The translations under genes were made by a program, and so were the position numbers. 64,000 nt of DNA, taken from Salinivibrio kushneri. Lineage in GTDB: Bacteria; Pseudomonadota; Gammaproteobacteria; Enterobacterales; Vibrionaceae. The notes below the pieces were generated by a model, which was not told where the DNA came from, did no database searches, and saw only the letters and a program-made list of their open reading frames with translations. The stretch lies in the NCBI RefSeq assembly GCF_005280275.1, contig NZ_CP040021.1, positions 2,691,001 to 2,755,000 on the forward strand, in the 5' to 3' direction. Positions 40,462-50,221 of the stretch are shown here, one piece after another. Position 1 is the stretch's first letter, and each line of letters opens with the position of its first letter.

Positions 40462-41466
40462 ATGATGATAACAAAAGACTTACCCGTGACAGATTTGCAC
40501 CGTCACTTGGACGGCAATATTCGTATCGACACTATTTTGGCGCTAGGGCAAAAATTTGCGATGCCACTACCCGCTACCGATATCGAGTCACTGCGCCCAC
40601 ATGTGCAGGTGGTCAAGAACGAACCCGATTTAGTGGCGTTCCTGTCTAAGCTCGATTGGGGCGTAGCCGTATTAGGGGATTTAGATGCCGTCCGCCGCGT
40701 CGCCTACGAAAACGTAGAAGATGCCTTAAACGCGCAAATTGATTATGCCGAGTTGCGCTTTTCGCCCTACTACATGGCGCTGAAGCATCAGCTCCCCCTC
40801 GAAGGGGTGGTAGAAGCCGTGGTCGATGGTGTACAGGCGGGTAGCCGCGACTTTGGCGTGAAAACCAACTTGATTGGCATCATGAGCCGTACCTTCGGCA
40901 CAAAAGCCTGTATGGCCGAGCTGGATGCACTACTGACACAAAAATCACACTTAGTGGCCATCGATCTGGCCGGTGATGAACTGGGCCAACCGGGCGACCA
41001 ATTCACCGAGCACTTTGCCAAAGTGCGGGCCAGCGACCTGCAAGTGACCGTGCACGCTGGCGAAGCCGCTGGCGCCGCCAGTATGTGGCAAGCAATCAAC
41101 GAACTCGGCGCCACCCGAATCGGACACGGGGTGAAAGCAATTGAGGATCCAGCGCTGATGGATTACTTGGCGAAACACCAGATAGGTATCGAAACTTGCC
41201 TGACGTCAAACATCCAAACCAGCACCATTGCTGATCTCGCGCAGCACCCGGTGCGTCAATTCCTCGACCATGACATTCTGGCCTCGTTAAATACTGACGA
41301 TCCAGCCGTGGAAGGGATTGAATTACCCTATGAATATGAAGTCGCTGCCCCTGCCGCGGGCTTAACGCCGGCGCAAATCACCACATTGCAAGAAAATGGC
41401 CTTTCGATTGCTTTCTTGTCTGATAGTGAGAAAGCCGCACTGAAAGCCCACGCGGCAACACGCTAG
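40462..41466 (+). CDS. add: Adenosine deaminase
   Basis: Converts (deoxy)adenosine to (deoxy)inosine; zinc enzyme of purine salvage. 334 aa (E. coli 333). Zinc ligands HxH (DLHRHLDG, 11-18), catalytic Glu in HAGEAAGA, and the NTDDP loop (about 275-279) are present. Two adjacent ATGs, at 40462 and 40465; GGGAACC lies upstream. Confidence 0.96.
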   Translation: MMITKDLPVTDLHRHLDGNIRIDTILALGQKFAMPLPATDIESLRPHVQVVKNEPDLVAFLSKLDWGVAVLGDLDAVRRVAYENVEDALNAQIDYAELRFSPYYMALKHQLPLEGVVEAVVDGVQAGSRDFGVKTNLIGIMSRTFGTKACMAELDALLTQKSHLVAIDLAGDELGQPGDQFTEHFAKVRASDLQVTVHAGEAAGAASMWQAINELGATRIGHGVKAIEDPALMDYLAKHQIGIETCLTSNIQTSTIADLAQHPVRQFLDHDILASLNTDDPAVEGIELPYEYEVAAPAAGLTPAQITTLQENGLSIAFLSDSEKAALKAHAATR

Positions 41467-41503
41467 GTCGTCGTCGAGCCACTCCACGCGAGCCTCACGC
41501 CGT

Positions 41504-41529
41504 AAAAAACCGCCATTTGGCGGTTTTTT
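41504..41529. terminator. Bidirectional terminator between add and hemN
   Basis: Perfect stem AAAAAACCGCC/GGCGGTTTTTT with a 4-nt ATTT loop between the convergent genes. Confidence 0.92.
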
Positions 41530-41534
41530 TAAGG

Positions 41535-42908
41535 TTAAATCACTCGCGAAAACTGTTGCTGACGCGCTCTATCTCGCAAATAAACATCAAAGCTCATACA
41601 GATATTGCGGATCAGCATACGGCCCGTTTTGGTCACTGAAATCGTTTTATCAGTCACCCGGACCAAGTCATCATCGATAAAGCACTGCAGTAACGCCAGA
41701 TCCTCAGCAAAATACTGATCAAAATCTATCTGGTAACGTGTCGCAATGTCCGCTTTCTCTAGGGTGAAATTACACATCAGCGCTTTAATCACATCACGAC
41801 GAATGCGGTCATCCGGCTCAAGCATCACGCCTTTGAATAGGGCATGGCGCTCGGCATCCACTTGCTGATAATACGCTTTCATCTCTTTTTGATTCTGCGC
41901 GTAACAATCACCAATCATCGAAATCGCCGACACCCCGAGCCCGAGCAGATCACAGTCACCTTGGGTGGTATAGCCTTGGAAGTTGCGATGTAAACGCCCT
42001 TCACGCTGCGCCACCGCCAGCTCATCATCAGGCAGAGCAAAATGATCCATGCCGATAAACTGATAGCCAGCCCCCGTCAACGTATTGATGGTGTCTTGCA
42101 ACATGGTGAGCTTGGCGTCCGGTGAGGGTAAATCCTCTTCTTTGATTTTGCGCTGCGCCGCGAACAAGTTGGGCAAATGCGCGTAATTAAACACTGAGAG
42201 TCGACCCGGACGCATGGTAAGGACTTGCTCAAGCGTATTGGCAAACCCCTCTGGCGATTGGCTGGGCAAGCCATAAATCAAATCGAGATTGGTGGAGCGG
42301 AAGCCCAGTTCGCGGGCACGTTCAACCAAGGCGTGAATAAAGTCTTCATCTTGCTCTCGGTTCACCAGCTGTTGCACTTTTTTATCAAAGTCCTGCACCC
42401 CAATACTGATACGATTGAAGCCTTCATCGCGGAGATGATCGAGCATATCGAGTGGAATTTCGCGCGGATCGACCTCGATGCTGATTTCAGCCTCGTCTTC
42501 AAAGTCGAACTCTTGGCGTAGCAAGTGCATTAAGCGAGAAATTTGCGCTTTAGTGAGAAACGTCGGGGTGCCTCCGCCCCAATGCAGTTGCGTCACACGA
42601 CGTGAGCCAAGTAAAAATGCACGCTGACGGATCTCGTGCTCAAGCGCATCCAGATACTCATCCGCCTTATGCTGGTGCCGTGTCACCACTTTATTGCAGC
42701 CACAGTAATAGCAAAGTTTGTGGCAAAACGGGATATGCACATACAACGACAACGGGCGCTCAGGATACTGGCTACACGCCATATCAAATTCCGCGGGCGC
42801 AAACGCCTCATGAAATTCGAGTGCCGTCGGGTACGACGTATAACGGGGCCCTGAATAGTTGTACTTATTGATAAGGGCTTGATCCCAAATGATTTGTGGT
42901 GATGACAT
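41535..42908 (-). CDS. hemN: Oxygen-independent coproporphyrinogen III oxidase
   Basis: Anaerobic heme synthesis; radical SAM enzyme making protoporphyrinogen IX. 457 aa. The [4Fe-4S] motif is Cys62-x3-Cys66-x2-Cys69 (CHKLCYYCG), followed by Cys71, which matches E. coli numbering. SAM motif GGGTPTFL and the C-terminal HemN domain are present. No clear FNR box is visible in the 200-bp upstream region. Confidence 0.97.
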   Translation of the reverse strand: MSSPQIIWDQALINKYNYSGPRYTSYPTALEFHEAFAPAEFDMACSQYPERPLSLYVHIPFCHKLCYYCGCNKVVTRHQHKADEYLDALEHEIRQRAFLLGSRRVTQLHWGGGTPTFLTKAQISRLMHLLRQEFDFEDEAEISIEVDPREIPLDMLDHLRDEGFNRISIGVQDFDKKVQQLVNREQDEDFIHALVERARELGFRSTNLDLIYGLPSQSPEGFANTLEQVLTMRPGRLSVFNYAHLPNLFAAQRKIKEEDLPSPDAKLTMLQDTINTLTGAGYQFIGMDHFALPDDELAVAQREGRLHRNFQGYTTQGDCDLLGLGVSAISMIGDCYAQNQKEMKAYYQQVDAERHALFKGVMLEPDDRIRRDVIKALMCNFTLEKADIATRYQIDFDQYFAEDLALLQCFIDDDLVRVTDKTISVTKTGRMLIRNICMSFDVYLRDRARQQQFSRVI

Positions 42909-43068
42909 GGCTTACATTCCGCAAAAGCGCTTAGGAAAGGAGTAACAGCGTCTAGTGTGCCACAGCCTTAAGTCAGGTGTTTAGCACTACCCGCACTGAT
43001 GTTGCGAAAGTGTCGGCGAGATCGATTTTCGCCTAATAATTATAAGGGTATTGGGACAAAATGACAGT

Positions 43069-43096
43069 GGAAAGCAGCTGTTATCGGCTGCTTTCC
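43069..43096 (-). terminator. Hairpin downstream of DUF2489 gene
   Basis: Perfect 10-bp stem GGAAAGCAGC/GCTGCTTTCC with an 8-nt loop, 13 bp past the DUF2489 stop. The T-run on the minus strand is poor (ACTGTCATTTTG), so it is at best a weak terminator. The rest of 42909-43108 shows only the hemN leader. Confidence 0.5.
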
Positions 43097-43108
43097 AGGC
43101 AGTCACAC

Positions 43109-43603
43109 TCAGTGTGTCAGGATATGATCAGGGATGTGGCGACCCCCAGTAAAGGCAAGAATGTCTGAGAGCTCCACTTTTATTGCCTCTTCTAGACGCG
43201 CTTCATGTTTGGCTCGGTCTAAGTCGAGTCGCATGCGCTCATTCTTTTTCAGCCCCTTTCTTGCCTCACCACGAGGGGTATCTTTTACCGCCTCATACAA
43301 TTCAAACAAGGCCGGATAGCGGCTATCAAACTCAACCCGCTTATCGCCTTGTAGGTGATCCATGATCATGTAAAGACGGATCGCGGCCTCCGACAAATCG
43401 CATTGATCCTGCAGTGCGGCAAACGCAATCACATCAACGCTCTCAATGATTTTATCATTGCGTTGGTTGATCGCTGCCTCTTTCATCTCGGCTTGCCATT
43501 TGGTTTGTCGCTTTAGCTTCGCCAGCAATACGCCTGCGTACACCGACAACGCCAAAATAATCAGCGCCCCAAGTCCTGCCAATATCCAGATCCACTCCTG
43601 CAC
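43109..43603 (-). CDS. DUF2489 membrane-anchored protein
   Basis: A 164-aa protein with one N-terminal helix (about 5-28) and a charged cytosolic helical domain. Matches the DUF2489 pattern in size and topology, and in vibrios it lies next to yihI. Function unknown. Follows yihI by 13 bp in the same operon. Confidence 0.8.
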   Translation of the reverse strand: MQEWIWILAGLGALIILALSVYAGVLLAKLKRQTKWQAEMKEAAINQRNDKIIESVDVIAFAALQDQCDLSEAAIRLYMIMDHLQGDKRVEFDSRYPALFELYEAVKDTPRGEARKGLKKNERMRLDLDRAKHEARLEEAIKVELSDILAFTGGRHIPDHILTH

Positions 43604-43616
43604 CGGTTACTCCTTG

Positions 43617-44102
43617 TTAATCATCCTGTTGCTCAAATTTAGCCAGCAGGTCATCGTCATCATTCAACTCATTGTCGTCGGTCAGCAGGCCCAGTTTATC
43701 CATCAGCACTTCAATCCGATCCAGCTTTTCATCCACGTAAGCTTGCAAGCCCGCGCCCAACTTCTCACCATTTTCGATGCGATCCAGCAACACGTTCAGT
43801 TGTGGGTCTTGCTCAAGCTTTGCAAGCTCTTGCTCTGGCGTGAGTTTGGGTTGCTTCGGTTTTTCTGCATCCGTACCCAATGGGATCGGCTTTTTACTGC
43901 CAATGCGCGGGTCTTTTTTACCACCGCTGCGACGCACTTGCTTGTTGTCTTCTTCTGAATGACGCGAGCCGGCTTTCTTGCCCTTACGCTTTTTCTGCTT
44001 TTTCAGCATTCGCGCAATGCGGTCTTGCTCGTTCTGGTTTTTATCTACGTATTGCGCCGGGCCTTCCGATCCTACGCGGCGCGTTTTCTTTTTACGCGTC
44101 AT
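43617..44102 (-). CDS. yihI: Der GTPase-activating protein YihI
   Basis: A 161-aa protein that stimulates the ribosome-assembly GTPase Der (EngA) in E. coli. Lys/Arg-rich N-terminus ([11 protein letters not shown], and 34-50) and an acidic C-terminus ([19 protein letters not shown]) match the family. Overlaps the preceding methyltransferase gene by 4 bp (ATGA). Confidence 0.93.
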   Translation of the reverse strand: MTRKKKTRRVGSEGPAQYVDKNQNEQDRIARMLKKQKKRKGKKAGSRHSEEDNKQVRRSGGKKDPRIGSKKPIPLGTDAEKPKQPKLTPEQELAKLEQDPQLNVLLDRIENGEKLGAGLQAYVDEKLDRIEVLMDKLGLLTDDNELNDDDDLLAKFEQQDD

Positions 44103-44749
44103 GTCTGTGGTTTCCTCATTAAAATTACGTCGTTGCCAATAAACGTGAGCGCCAAGCCAGCTTGGTGAGCTAAAAACTGGAACGTATGGCGACTAAAAAA
44201 GCTAACGTGAGTCAGATCGTTCTTATAGTGCCAGCGTGAAAAAGCATCTGGATCCTTAACCAGTTTGGTCATAATCCCCAAATAGCCGCCCGGTTTAAGC
44301 ATTGAGAGCCATTGATGCCACTGCGCCTTCGGCCAATAAAAATGCTCGATCGCCTCCGTACAGGTAATAAAGTCATAGCATTCATCCAGTACGTCGGTTT
44401 GTGGCGCATAGAAGGGATCATAGCAGGCCACATCATGCCCTGCGTCTCGCAACATACTCGCCAACACGGGCCCTGGGCCACAGCCAAAGTCTAGCCCGCT
44501 CGCAGGCACCGCCAATCGCGCCAGCAAGGGTGTGGCTAAACGCGATAAAAAGCGCTGGTAGCCTTGGTCCTCCGGGTGATTTTGGTGCAAATCATAAATG
44601 GCCTTTTCGTCCTCGGGCGCGAGCAGCGTTTGGCGATCAACAAATACCAACGCGCAATCCGTGCATTGAAAGTACGCACGGCGTTTGTCGGTATGATAAA
44701 GATGGGTTGTTGTGTGCTCACATAAAGGGCAGTGCTGCATATCATTCAT
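44099..44749 (-). CDS. Class I SAM-dependent methyltransferase with N-terminal zinc ribbon
   Basis: 216 aa from ATG 44749 (a second ATG lies 9 nt downstream). Residues 6-35 form a two-pair cysteine ribbon (CPLCEHTT...CTDC). The Rossmann methyltransferase domain includes [15 protein letters not shown] (about 83-97) and the later post-I motifs. Substrate unknown; such proteins often act on nucleotides or small molecules. Directly downstream of the Csr-type sRNA and first of the methyltransferase-yihI-DUF2489 operon. The ribosome site is weak. Confidence 0.85.
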   Translation of the reverse strand: MNDMQHCPLCEHTTTHLYHTDKRRAYFQCTDCALVFVDRQTLLAPEDEKAIYDLHQNHPEDQGYQRFLSRLATPLLARLAVPASGLDFGCGPGPVLASMLRDAGHDVACYDPFYAPQTDVLDECYDFITCTEAIEHFYWPKAQWHQWLSMLKPGGYLGIMTKLVKDPDAFSRWHYKNDLTHVSFFSRHTFQFLAHQAGLALTFIGNDVILMRKPQT

Positions 44750-44792
44750 CTATGCCAAAGGCTGGCGCGAATGTAGCAGAAAGTGGGTCAAT

Positions 44793-45109
44793 AAAAAAGC
44801 GACAGGCATAAAGCCTGTCGCGTATCGCGCTTGCGATAATAAGCGGATCGTGTCCGTCCTGGTACTGGGTTCATCCCTGATAAATGGCGCTTAGCGCCTT
44901 AGTATCAACATCCTGTCATTGTGGGTAGCATGCCTGCCTATCCGTCGCTTCCTGCGTCCTTGTCGCTCGACACCCACTACACATCCTGTGTCACGTCATC
45001 CTTGTGCGCCAACCTTGGCAACATCCACATCCTGTGGTTAGACCGTCCTGGTGCTCATCTGCCTTGCTTGGCTCAGTCTCTTGTCCTTAAGGCCAACGTC
45101 CTGTTGATA
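44793..45109 (-). ncRNA. csrC: CsrB/CsrC-family sRNA (RsmA/CsrA sponge)
   Basis: The minus strand contains about 14 GGA motifs, many as CAGGAT or CAGGAC, in roughly 315 nt, and several sit in hairpin loops (CCACAGGATGTGG and ACACAGGATGTGT fold with GGA in the loop). It ends in a classic terminator, GCGACAGGC/GCCTGTCGC with a 5-nt loop and six T (44793-44821). A -10-like TATGCT lies at 45116-45121. GGA repeats plus this terminator are the hallmark of RNAs that sequester CsrA. Position between engB/cytochrome c4 and yihI matches E. coli csrC. The symbol csrC is by synteny; the RNA family assignment is the secure part. Start is estimated. Confidence 0.88.
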
Positions 45110-45115
45110 GTGATA

Positions 45116-45121
45116 GCATAT
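45116..45121 (-). promoter_or_regulatory. Predicted -10 element of the Csr sRNA
   Basis: TATGCT on the minus strand, about 7 nt before the inferred RNA start. No good -35 is visible at standard spacing (TTCTAG is 19 bp away), which fits an activator-dependent promoter. Confidence 0.5.
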
Positions 45122-45195
45122 CGCAGTGACCGCGCTTGCCTAGAATGACCGCCAAATAAAATAAGAAGCGAAAATGTACATTGGAGGTAAAGCAA

Positions 45196-45309
45196 TGATT
45201 TTAAAGAAGATAAAAATATATCTTTCAAGAAGTGACGTGTTTTTCTTGCTAGCAAATAGCCAATCTCTCACACACGAGGTCGCTGTTATCGCTATCGGCG
45301 TGGTGTGAT
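45196..45309 (+). CDS. Possible small protein (37 aa) with strong ribosome site
   Basis: The ATG at 45196 follows GGAGG (45184-45188) with 7-nt spacing. The 37-codon frame begins MILKKIKIYLSRSDVFFLL, basic then hydrophobic, and ends TGA at 45307-45309. I do not recognise it. It lies divergently from the Csr sRNA, in the stretch that should hold that RNA's activator site. It may be chance. No homology can be judged here. Confidence 0.3.
45261..45273 (-). promoter_or_regulatory. UvrY/VarA (GacA-type) half-site
   Basis: The minus strand reads TGTGAGAGATTGG. The first ten bases equal the left half of the UvrY box I recall from E. coli csrB (TGTGAGAGATCTCTTACA); the right half is not conserved. 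It lies about 140 bp upstream of the -10, a distance seen for UvrY activation. Confidence 0.45.
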
Positions 45310-45356
45310 GTCAAAGCGCGGGCCTAGTGAGATGGCCGGGCGAATAAACGGGAGGG

Positions 45357-45390
45357 ATAAAAACGGCGGCGTTTATCACACCACCGTTTT
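45357..45390 (-). terminator. Cytochrome c4 terminator
   Basis: Minus strand AAAACGGTGG/CCGCCGTTTT (one G-U pair) with an 11-nt loop followed by a T-run (TTTTTATC). Located 19-50 bp after the cytochrome gene stop. Confidence 0.8.
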
Positions 45391-45408
45391 CGCAGAGCGG
45401 CTCGGTTA

Positions 45409-46026
45409 TTAGTGTAGCCCGCCTAAGTAGTTAGACAGCGCGTCAATTTCCTTGTCCGTCAGCTTCGCCGCGACCGACCGCATCATTTTGTTCATATCAT
45501 TATGACGCTCTGCGGCGCGGAACATTTTCAACTGACTGGCTAGGTACTTCGCAGGCTGGCCAGAAATTTTCGGGAAACCAGAAGAAGGGGTGCCGTTCCC
45601 GCGAGGACCGTGACAGGCTGTACAGGCTGCAATACCGCGCTCAGGATCACCGGCCATGTAGAGCTGGCGGCCTACCTCGATAGCGCCTTCAGGCGTGGTA
45701 CCAGGCTTGGGTGTTAAGGTTGCATAATACGCCGCTAAGTCTGCCATGTCCTGCTCAGAAAGCGGCGCGACCATGCCAGCCATTACAGCGTTATATCGTC
45801 CTTGCTCACCGCCGCTTTGCGCGCCGAGCTTAAATTCTTTCAGTTGTTTCTCTAGATAGTTGGCGTGCTGACCCGCCAAGTTTGGGTAATCAGGCAAAAC
45901 ACTGTTACCGTCAGCACCGTGACAGGCGACACAGGTATTGGATTTTGCTTTGCCCGCTTCAGCATCTCCTTGGGCCCAGACTGAAGTGCTGGCGAGGAGA
46001 GTCAATATTAGCGCTAATTTCTTCAT
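45409..46026 (-). CDS. Diheme cytochrome c4
   Basis: Periplasmic electron carrier to cytochrome oxidases. 205 aa with signal peptide MKKLALILTLLASTSVWA/Q. Two heme sites, CVACH (about 32-36) and CTACH (about 135-139), in two similar halves. Met ligands are plausible in the MAGMVAPLS and NKMMRSVAAKL regions. Commonly sits beside engB in vibrios and pseudomonads. Confidence 0.95.
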   Translation of the reverse strand: MKKLALILTLLASTSVWAQGDAEAGKAKSNTCVACHGADGNSVLPDYPNLAGQHANYLEKQLKEFKLGAQSGGEQGRYNAVMAGMVAPLSEQDMADLAAYYATLTPKPGTTPEGAIEVGRQLYMAGDPERGIAACTACHGPRGNGTPSSGFPKISGQPAKYLASQLKMFRAAERHNDMNKMMRSVAAKLTDKEIDALSNYLGGLH

Positions 46027-46175
46027 GACATTCCGTTTATAATTATCAAGCTTCCAGTACCACTACTTAGTTACCGTCATGGTACAATTACCGATCAAAA
46101 ACCGAGCACGGTTATTTTACACAAATTCACACAAAAGTAATCAGTCTACTACACCAAGACGAGACGGAGTTAACA

Positions 46176-46817
46176 GTGGAGCAATCACTTAATTACCGTA
46201 ACACCCAGTTTGTTACCAGCGCACCCGACATTCGCCATCTTCCTGATAATACGGGGATAGAGATTGCGTTTGCTGGCCGTTCCAACGCCGGTAAGTCTAG
46301 CTCCCTTAACCGTCTTTGTGACCAAAAGAGCCTAGCAAAGACCAGTAAGACACCCGGGCGCACACAATTAATTAACCTCTTTAAGGTGGACGAAGGTTGT
46401 CATATTGTCGACCTACCCGGTTATGGTTATGCCCAAGTCCCTTTGGAAATGAAAGAGAAGTGGCAGCGTTCACTGGGAGAATATTTACAAAAACGTGATC
46501 AACTTGGCGGATTAGTGGTGTTGATGGATATTCGTCATCCGATGAAAGACTTGGATCAGCAACTGATTTACTGGGCGGTAGAGTCTCACTTGCCAGTGTT
46601 GGTACTACTGACCAAAGCCGATAAGTTGAAATCAGGGGCACGTAAGCAGCAACTGATGAAAATCCGTGAAGCGTCACTGGCCTTTTGCGGCGATGTTGAG
46701 GTCGAGTTGTACTCATCGCTCAAAGGCATGGGCGTCGATAAATTACGCCGCAAGCTAGACGGCTGGTATCAACAAGATCCCTCTCCCCTCGCCGACGACG
46801 CACAACCAACCGATTAA
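46176..46817 (+). CDS. engB: Ribosome biogenesis GTPase EngB/YihA
   Basis: Essential GTPase of 50S assembly. 213 aa. G1 [10 protein letters not shown]3 DLPGYG and G4 LTKADK are present, and the circular order is normal. GTG start with GGAG 8 nt upstream. Upstream is the divergent cytochrome c4 gene. Confidence 0.96.
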   Translation: MEQSLNYRNTQFVTSAPDIRHLPDNTGIEIAFAGRSNAGKSSSLNRLCDQKSLAKTSKTPGRTQLINLFKVDEGCHIVDLPGYGYAQVPLEMKEKWQRSLGEYLQKRDQLGGLVVLMDIRHPMKDLDQQLIYWAVESHLPVLVLLTKADKLKSGARKQQLMKIREASLAFCGDVEVELYSSLKGMGVDKLRRKLDGWYQQDPSPLADDAQPTD

Positions 46818-46858
46818 CCCGCTTTAACGGGGAAAGCCTGCCTGTCACTGACGTAGAT

Positions 46859-46951
46859 AAAAAAAAGCCGACCCTCAATATGAGGGCCGGCGAATCTTTG
46901 TGCTTAAGCGATCTCAATCAGACCCTATAGACACATAAAGAACAAGAAGCT
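46859..46951 (-). ncRNA. Candidate unidentified sRNA (about 93 nt)
   Basis: The minus strand has a perfect -10 TATAAT at 46958-46963, a weak -35, then about 60 nt of unstructured sequence and a strong terminator. The terminator is GCCGGCCCTC/GAGGGTCGGC (one G-U pair, 5-nt loop) followed by eight T (46859-46866). The T-run exists only on the minus strand, so it is not an engB terminator. I do not recognise the RNA. A leaderless peptide or a simple backstop terminator for spf is possible. Confidence 0.55.
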
Positions 46952-47087
46952 GTGCGCATTATAACCAAGCCCTTAGCCAAAATTAAAGTAATTGCTCTAA
47001 TTTTTTTGAAAAGAATGGAATAATGCGAGTCAGCAAACGATAAAAAGGCAGTGGCAGGGTGACGCCTCGCGATGACGATTAGCCAAT

Positions 47088-47193
47088 AAAAAAAGCCCCA
47101 GTCAGTATCCTGACTGGGGCTGCTGAATCAGCCAAATCCAATAACGTGAAACAAAAGGTCTGAAAGATAGAACATCTTACCTCTGTACCCTAC
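47088..47193 (-). ncRNA. spf: Spot 42 small RNA
   Basis: The minus strand begins GTAGGGTACAGAGGTAAGAT, continues with the GTTCTATCTTTCAGACC region and ends in the terminator GCCCCAGTCAGGATACTGACTGGGGC plus T-run (described in parts: stem GCCCCAGTCA/TGACTGGGGC). This is nearly identical to E. coli Spot 42, which represses many carbon-use genes with Hfq. Located between polA and engB, its usual position. Confidence 0.97.
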
Positions 47194-47201
47194 GCTGTTA
47201 A

Positions 47202-47216
47202 CTGTATATCAATCAC
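47202..47216 (-). promoter_or_regulatory. Possible CRP-like site upstream of spf
   Basis: GTGATTGATATACAG on the minus strand resembles GTGA-N6-TCAC, with a poor right half (TACA). CRP represses spf in E. coli, but this match is weak and overlaps the likely -10. Confidence 0.3.
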
Positions 47217-47302
47217 TCAGTGTTGAAAAGTATCTTACGTAATTTTTTTTCATAAAAATAAACCTATTTAGCGTAAAAACGCCACAGATCAGGTGGATAA
47301 TG

Positions 47303-47334
47303 AATAAAAAAAAGCCGATAAAAATATCGGCTTT
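47303..47334 (-). terminator. polA terminator
   Basis: Stem AAAGCCGATA/TATCGGCTTT with a 4-nt loop; the minus strand continues with eight or more T. Located 40-70 bp after the polA stop. Confidence 0.9.
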
Positions 47335-47373
47335 CAGTGTAAAAAGACAGAAAGGTCAATAAAAACCCTGAAC

Positions 47374-50124
47374 TTAGTGGGCTTCTCCCCAGTTATCGCC
47401 GAACCCTGCTTCGGCGATCAAAGGCACATCCAAGTCAGCCGCTGACGCCATCAATTTCCGTACTTTGCTTTCAACTTTGGACATTGATGACGTTTTGACT
47501 TCCAACACCAGTTCATCGTGCACCTGCATCACCAGGCGAGCCTCATCCGCGGCGTTGGCTTGGATCCATTGATCAACCAGTATCATCGCACGCTTGATAA
47601 TATCGGCTGCCGTCCCTTGCATCGGCGCATTGATTGCCGCGCGCTCGGCCCCTTTACGACGCATGCCGTTTCGTGATTTTATTTCAGGCAGATAAAGGCG
47701 ACGACCAAAAATGGTTTCCACGTAGCCTTTTTCCGCCGCTTGCTCACGGGTGCGGTCCATGTAGGCCTTCACGCCTGGATAACGCTCAAAATAAGTATCC
47801 ATGTAACTTTGTGCTTCATGGCGACCAATCCCTAATTGACGAGATAAGCCGAAGGCACTCATGCCATAAATCAGGCCAAAGTTGATCGCTTTGGCGCGGC
47901 GACGCTGTTCACTGGTGACTTCATCGAGGCGGATACCCATCACTTCGGCTGCGGTGGCGGCGTGAATATCTTTGCCCTCTCGGAACGCTTCTAGCAAGGC
48001 TTTATCACCAGATAAATGCGCCATAATCCGCAATTCGATTTGCGAGTAATCCACCGCCAAAATGGTGTTATCCGCGTCTGCCGTAAAGGCCTCGCGAATA
48101 CGACGCCCCTGCTCGTTACGAATGGGGATATTTTGTAAGTTCGGATCGGTGGACGATAAGCGCCCCGTCGCAGTGACGGCTTGATGATACGAGGTATGCA
48201 CGCGGCCCGTTTGCGCATTAATCATGCGCGGCAATTTGTCCGTGTACGTCGATTTGAGTTTTGCCAGTCCACGGTATTCCAAAATCCGCGCAGGTAGCGG
48301 GTAATCGAGTGAGAGCTCTTGCAGCACTTCCTCATTGGTTGAAGGGCTCCCTGATGGGGTTTTCTTCACCACCGGCAGGCCCATTTTCTCAAACAAAATC
48401 GCTTGTAGTTGCTTGGGCGAGCTTAAGTTGAACTCTTCGCCGGCAATCTCAAAGGCTTCACGCTCAAGCTCAATCAAACGAGTATGTAGCGCCTCTGATT
48501 GGGTCGCCAGCTTGTCTTTGTCGATTAGCACCCCATGACGTTCCATGCGCGACAGCACGCTGACCAGCGGCATCTCGTAGCACTCAAAAATGGTTTTTAG
48601 TTTCTCGTCACTGGTGACTTTCCCAATCAGGTATTGGTGCAAACGCAACGTAATGTCCGCATCTTCCGCCGCATAAGGTGCCGCTTGCTCAAGCGGGATT
48701 TGGTTAAAAGTCAGTTGTTTCTTGCCTTTCCCGGCAATCTCTTCAAAGCTGATGCAGGTATGCTGCAAGTAGCGCTCAGCGAGGCTATCCATGTCATGAC
48801 GTCCCGCCACACTGTTATAGACGTACGACTCCAGCATGGTGTCATAGGCGATCCCTTTTAAGGTGATCCCGTGACGCGCAAACACACTGGCATCATATTT
48901 CAGATTTTGACCGACTTTCGCCGCTGAAGGATCTTCCAACCAAGGGCGTAATACGTCCAGCACCTGATCCAGCGATAACTGCGCAGGCGCTTCCAGGTAA
49001 TCATGAGCTACCGGCACATACGCCGCTTCACCCGGCGCGACGGCAAATGAAATCCCAACCAGATTGGCTTCCATATAGTTGAGGCTATCGGTTTCCGTAT
49101 CCACCGCGACCACCTCAGCCTCACGGATTTTTTCAAGCCAACTATCCAGCGCGTCGCGTGTCAGAACGGTCTGATAACCACTGCGGTCAATCGTGGCCGC
49201 TTGCGAGATAGGTTCATCAGACACCGCCTCTTCTGGCGCATCACCTTCATCCAGCTCTTTGAGCCAGCGGCGGAATTGCAAGTCACGATACATGGCCACC
49301 AAGGTGTCATTATCAGGCTCTTGCTTGACGAGCTGTTCAGGGGTGAAGTCCAGTTCAACGTCCAATTTTATCGTTGCTAACTGGTGTGACAAATAAGCCG
49401 ACTCTTTATGCTCTGTCAGTTTCTTCGCCATGCTCTTCGCACCACGGAAACCAAGGTCGGCGATACGCTCAAGGTTGGCGTAAATATCATCCAAGCCGCC
49501 CAGATTGGCAATCAACGCGGTCGCGGTTTTATCACCGACCCCAGGTACACCGGGAATGTTATCGACTTTGTCGCCCATCAGAGCAAGGTAATCAATCATA
49601 TGCTCAGGACCAAAGCCATACTTCTCACGCACCGCCTCAGGATCCATCACCACATTGGTCATGGTGTTGATTAAGGTGACATGCTCATCCACCAGCTGCG
49701 CCATATCTTTGTCACCCGTACTGATAAGCACCGGCATCCCCGCTTGTGAGGCTTGCGTGGCGAGCGTGCCAATCACATCATCGGCTTCCACCCCTTCTAC
49801 CGCGAGTAAAGGCAAACCCATGGCTTTGATAATCTTGTGCAAAGGTTCAATTTGCCCGCGTAGATCATCTGGCATCGGTGGACGGTTGGCTTTGTATTGT
49901 TCATACATGTCATCGCGGAACGTCTTCCCTTTGGCATCAAAAATCACCGCCACGTGTGAATGTGGATACTGTCGCAACAAGCTGCGCAGCATATTGACCA
50001 CCCCAAATACCGCGCCCGTGGGCTCGCCTTGGCTATTAGTGAGATTGGGGGACGCATGGTATGCCCGGTAAAGATACGAAGAGCCATCCACAAGGATTAA
50101 CGGATTGTCGGGAAGAGTTGCCAT
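47374..50124 (-). CDS. polA: DNA polymerase I
   Basis: 916 aa (E. coli 928). Domains in order: 5'-3' exonuclease (about 1-290, [21 protein letters not shown]), 3'-5' proofreading exonuclease (about 330-515, with VDTETDSL carrying the acidic motif), and polymerase (about 530-916) with motif [16 protein letters not shown] and motif C QVHDELV. All catalytic motifs look intact. It removes RNA primers and fills repair gaps. Upstream lies an A/T-rich 450-bp region with a DnaA box and clustered GATC sites. Confidence 0.98.
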   Translation of the reverse strand: MATLPDNPLILVDGSSYLYRAYHASPNLTNSQGEPTGAVFGVVNMLRSLLRQYPHSHVAVIFDAKGKTFRDDMYEQYKANRPPMPDDLRGQIEPLHKIIKAMGLPLLAVEGVEADDVIGTLATQASQAGMPVLISTGDKDMAQLVDEHVTLINTMTNVVMDPEAVREKYGFGPEHMIDYLALMGDKVDNIPGVPGVGDKTATALIANLGGLDDIYANLERIADLGFRGAKSMAKKLTEHKESAYLSHQLATIKLDVELDFTPEQLVKQEPDNDTLVAMYRDLQFRRWLKELDEGDAPEEAVSDEPISQAATIDRSGYQTVLTRDALDSWLEKIREAEVVAVDTETDSLNYMEANLVGISFAVAPGEAAYVPVAHDYLEAPAQLSLDQVLDVLRPWLEDPSAAKVGQNLKYDASVFARHGITLKGIAYDTMLESYVYNSVAGRHDMDSLAERYLQHTCISFEEIAGKGKKQLTFNQIPLEQAAPYAAEDADITLRLHQYLIGKVTSDEKLKTIFECYEMPLVSVLSRMERHGVLIDKDKLATQSEALHTRLIELEREAFEIAGEEFNLSSPKQLQAILFEKMGLPVVKKTPSGSPSTNEEVLQELSLDYPLPARILEYRGLAKLKSTYTDKLPRMINAQTGRVHTSYHQAVTATGRLSSTDPNLQNIPIRNEQGRRIREAFTADADNTILAVDYSQIELRIMAHLSGDKALLEAFREGKDIHAATAAEVMGIRLDEVTSEQRRRAKAINFGLIYGMSAFGLSRQLGIGRHEAQSYMDTYFERYPGVKAYMDRTREQAAEKGYVETIFGRRLYLPEIKSRNGMRRKGAERAAINAPMQGTAADIIKRAMILVDQWIQANAADEARLVMQVHDELVLEVKTSSMSKVESKVRKLMASAADLDVPLIAEAGFGDNWGEAH

Positions 50125-50221
50125 ATCAGAATCTTGATCGCCAGTTAAACACGTTAGCCGTTAAGCATGCCACGAGTCTCGACCCCTGTTAACCATGGTT
50201 TTTCCCACAAGGTCGCCAATC

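Noticed and set aside
42909-43108. FNR box upstream of hemN
   Set aside because: I looked for TTGAT-N4-ATCAA on both strands and found no acceptable match.
47202-47216. CRP binding site for Spot 42
   Set aside because: The right half-site is poor. I list it only as a low-confidence site and do not claim CRP control.
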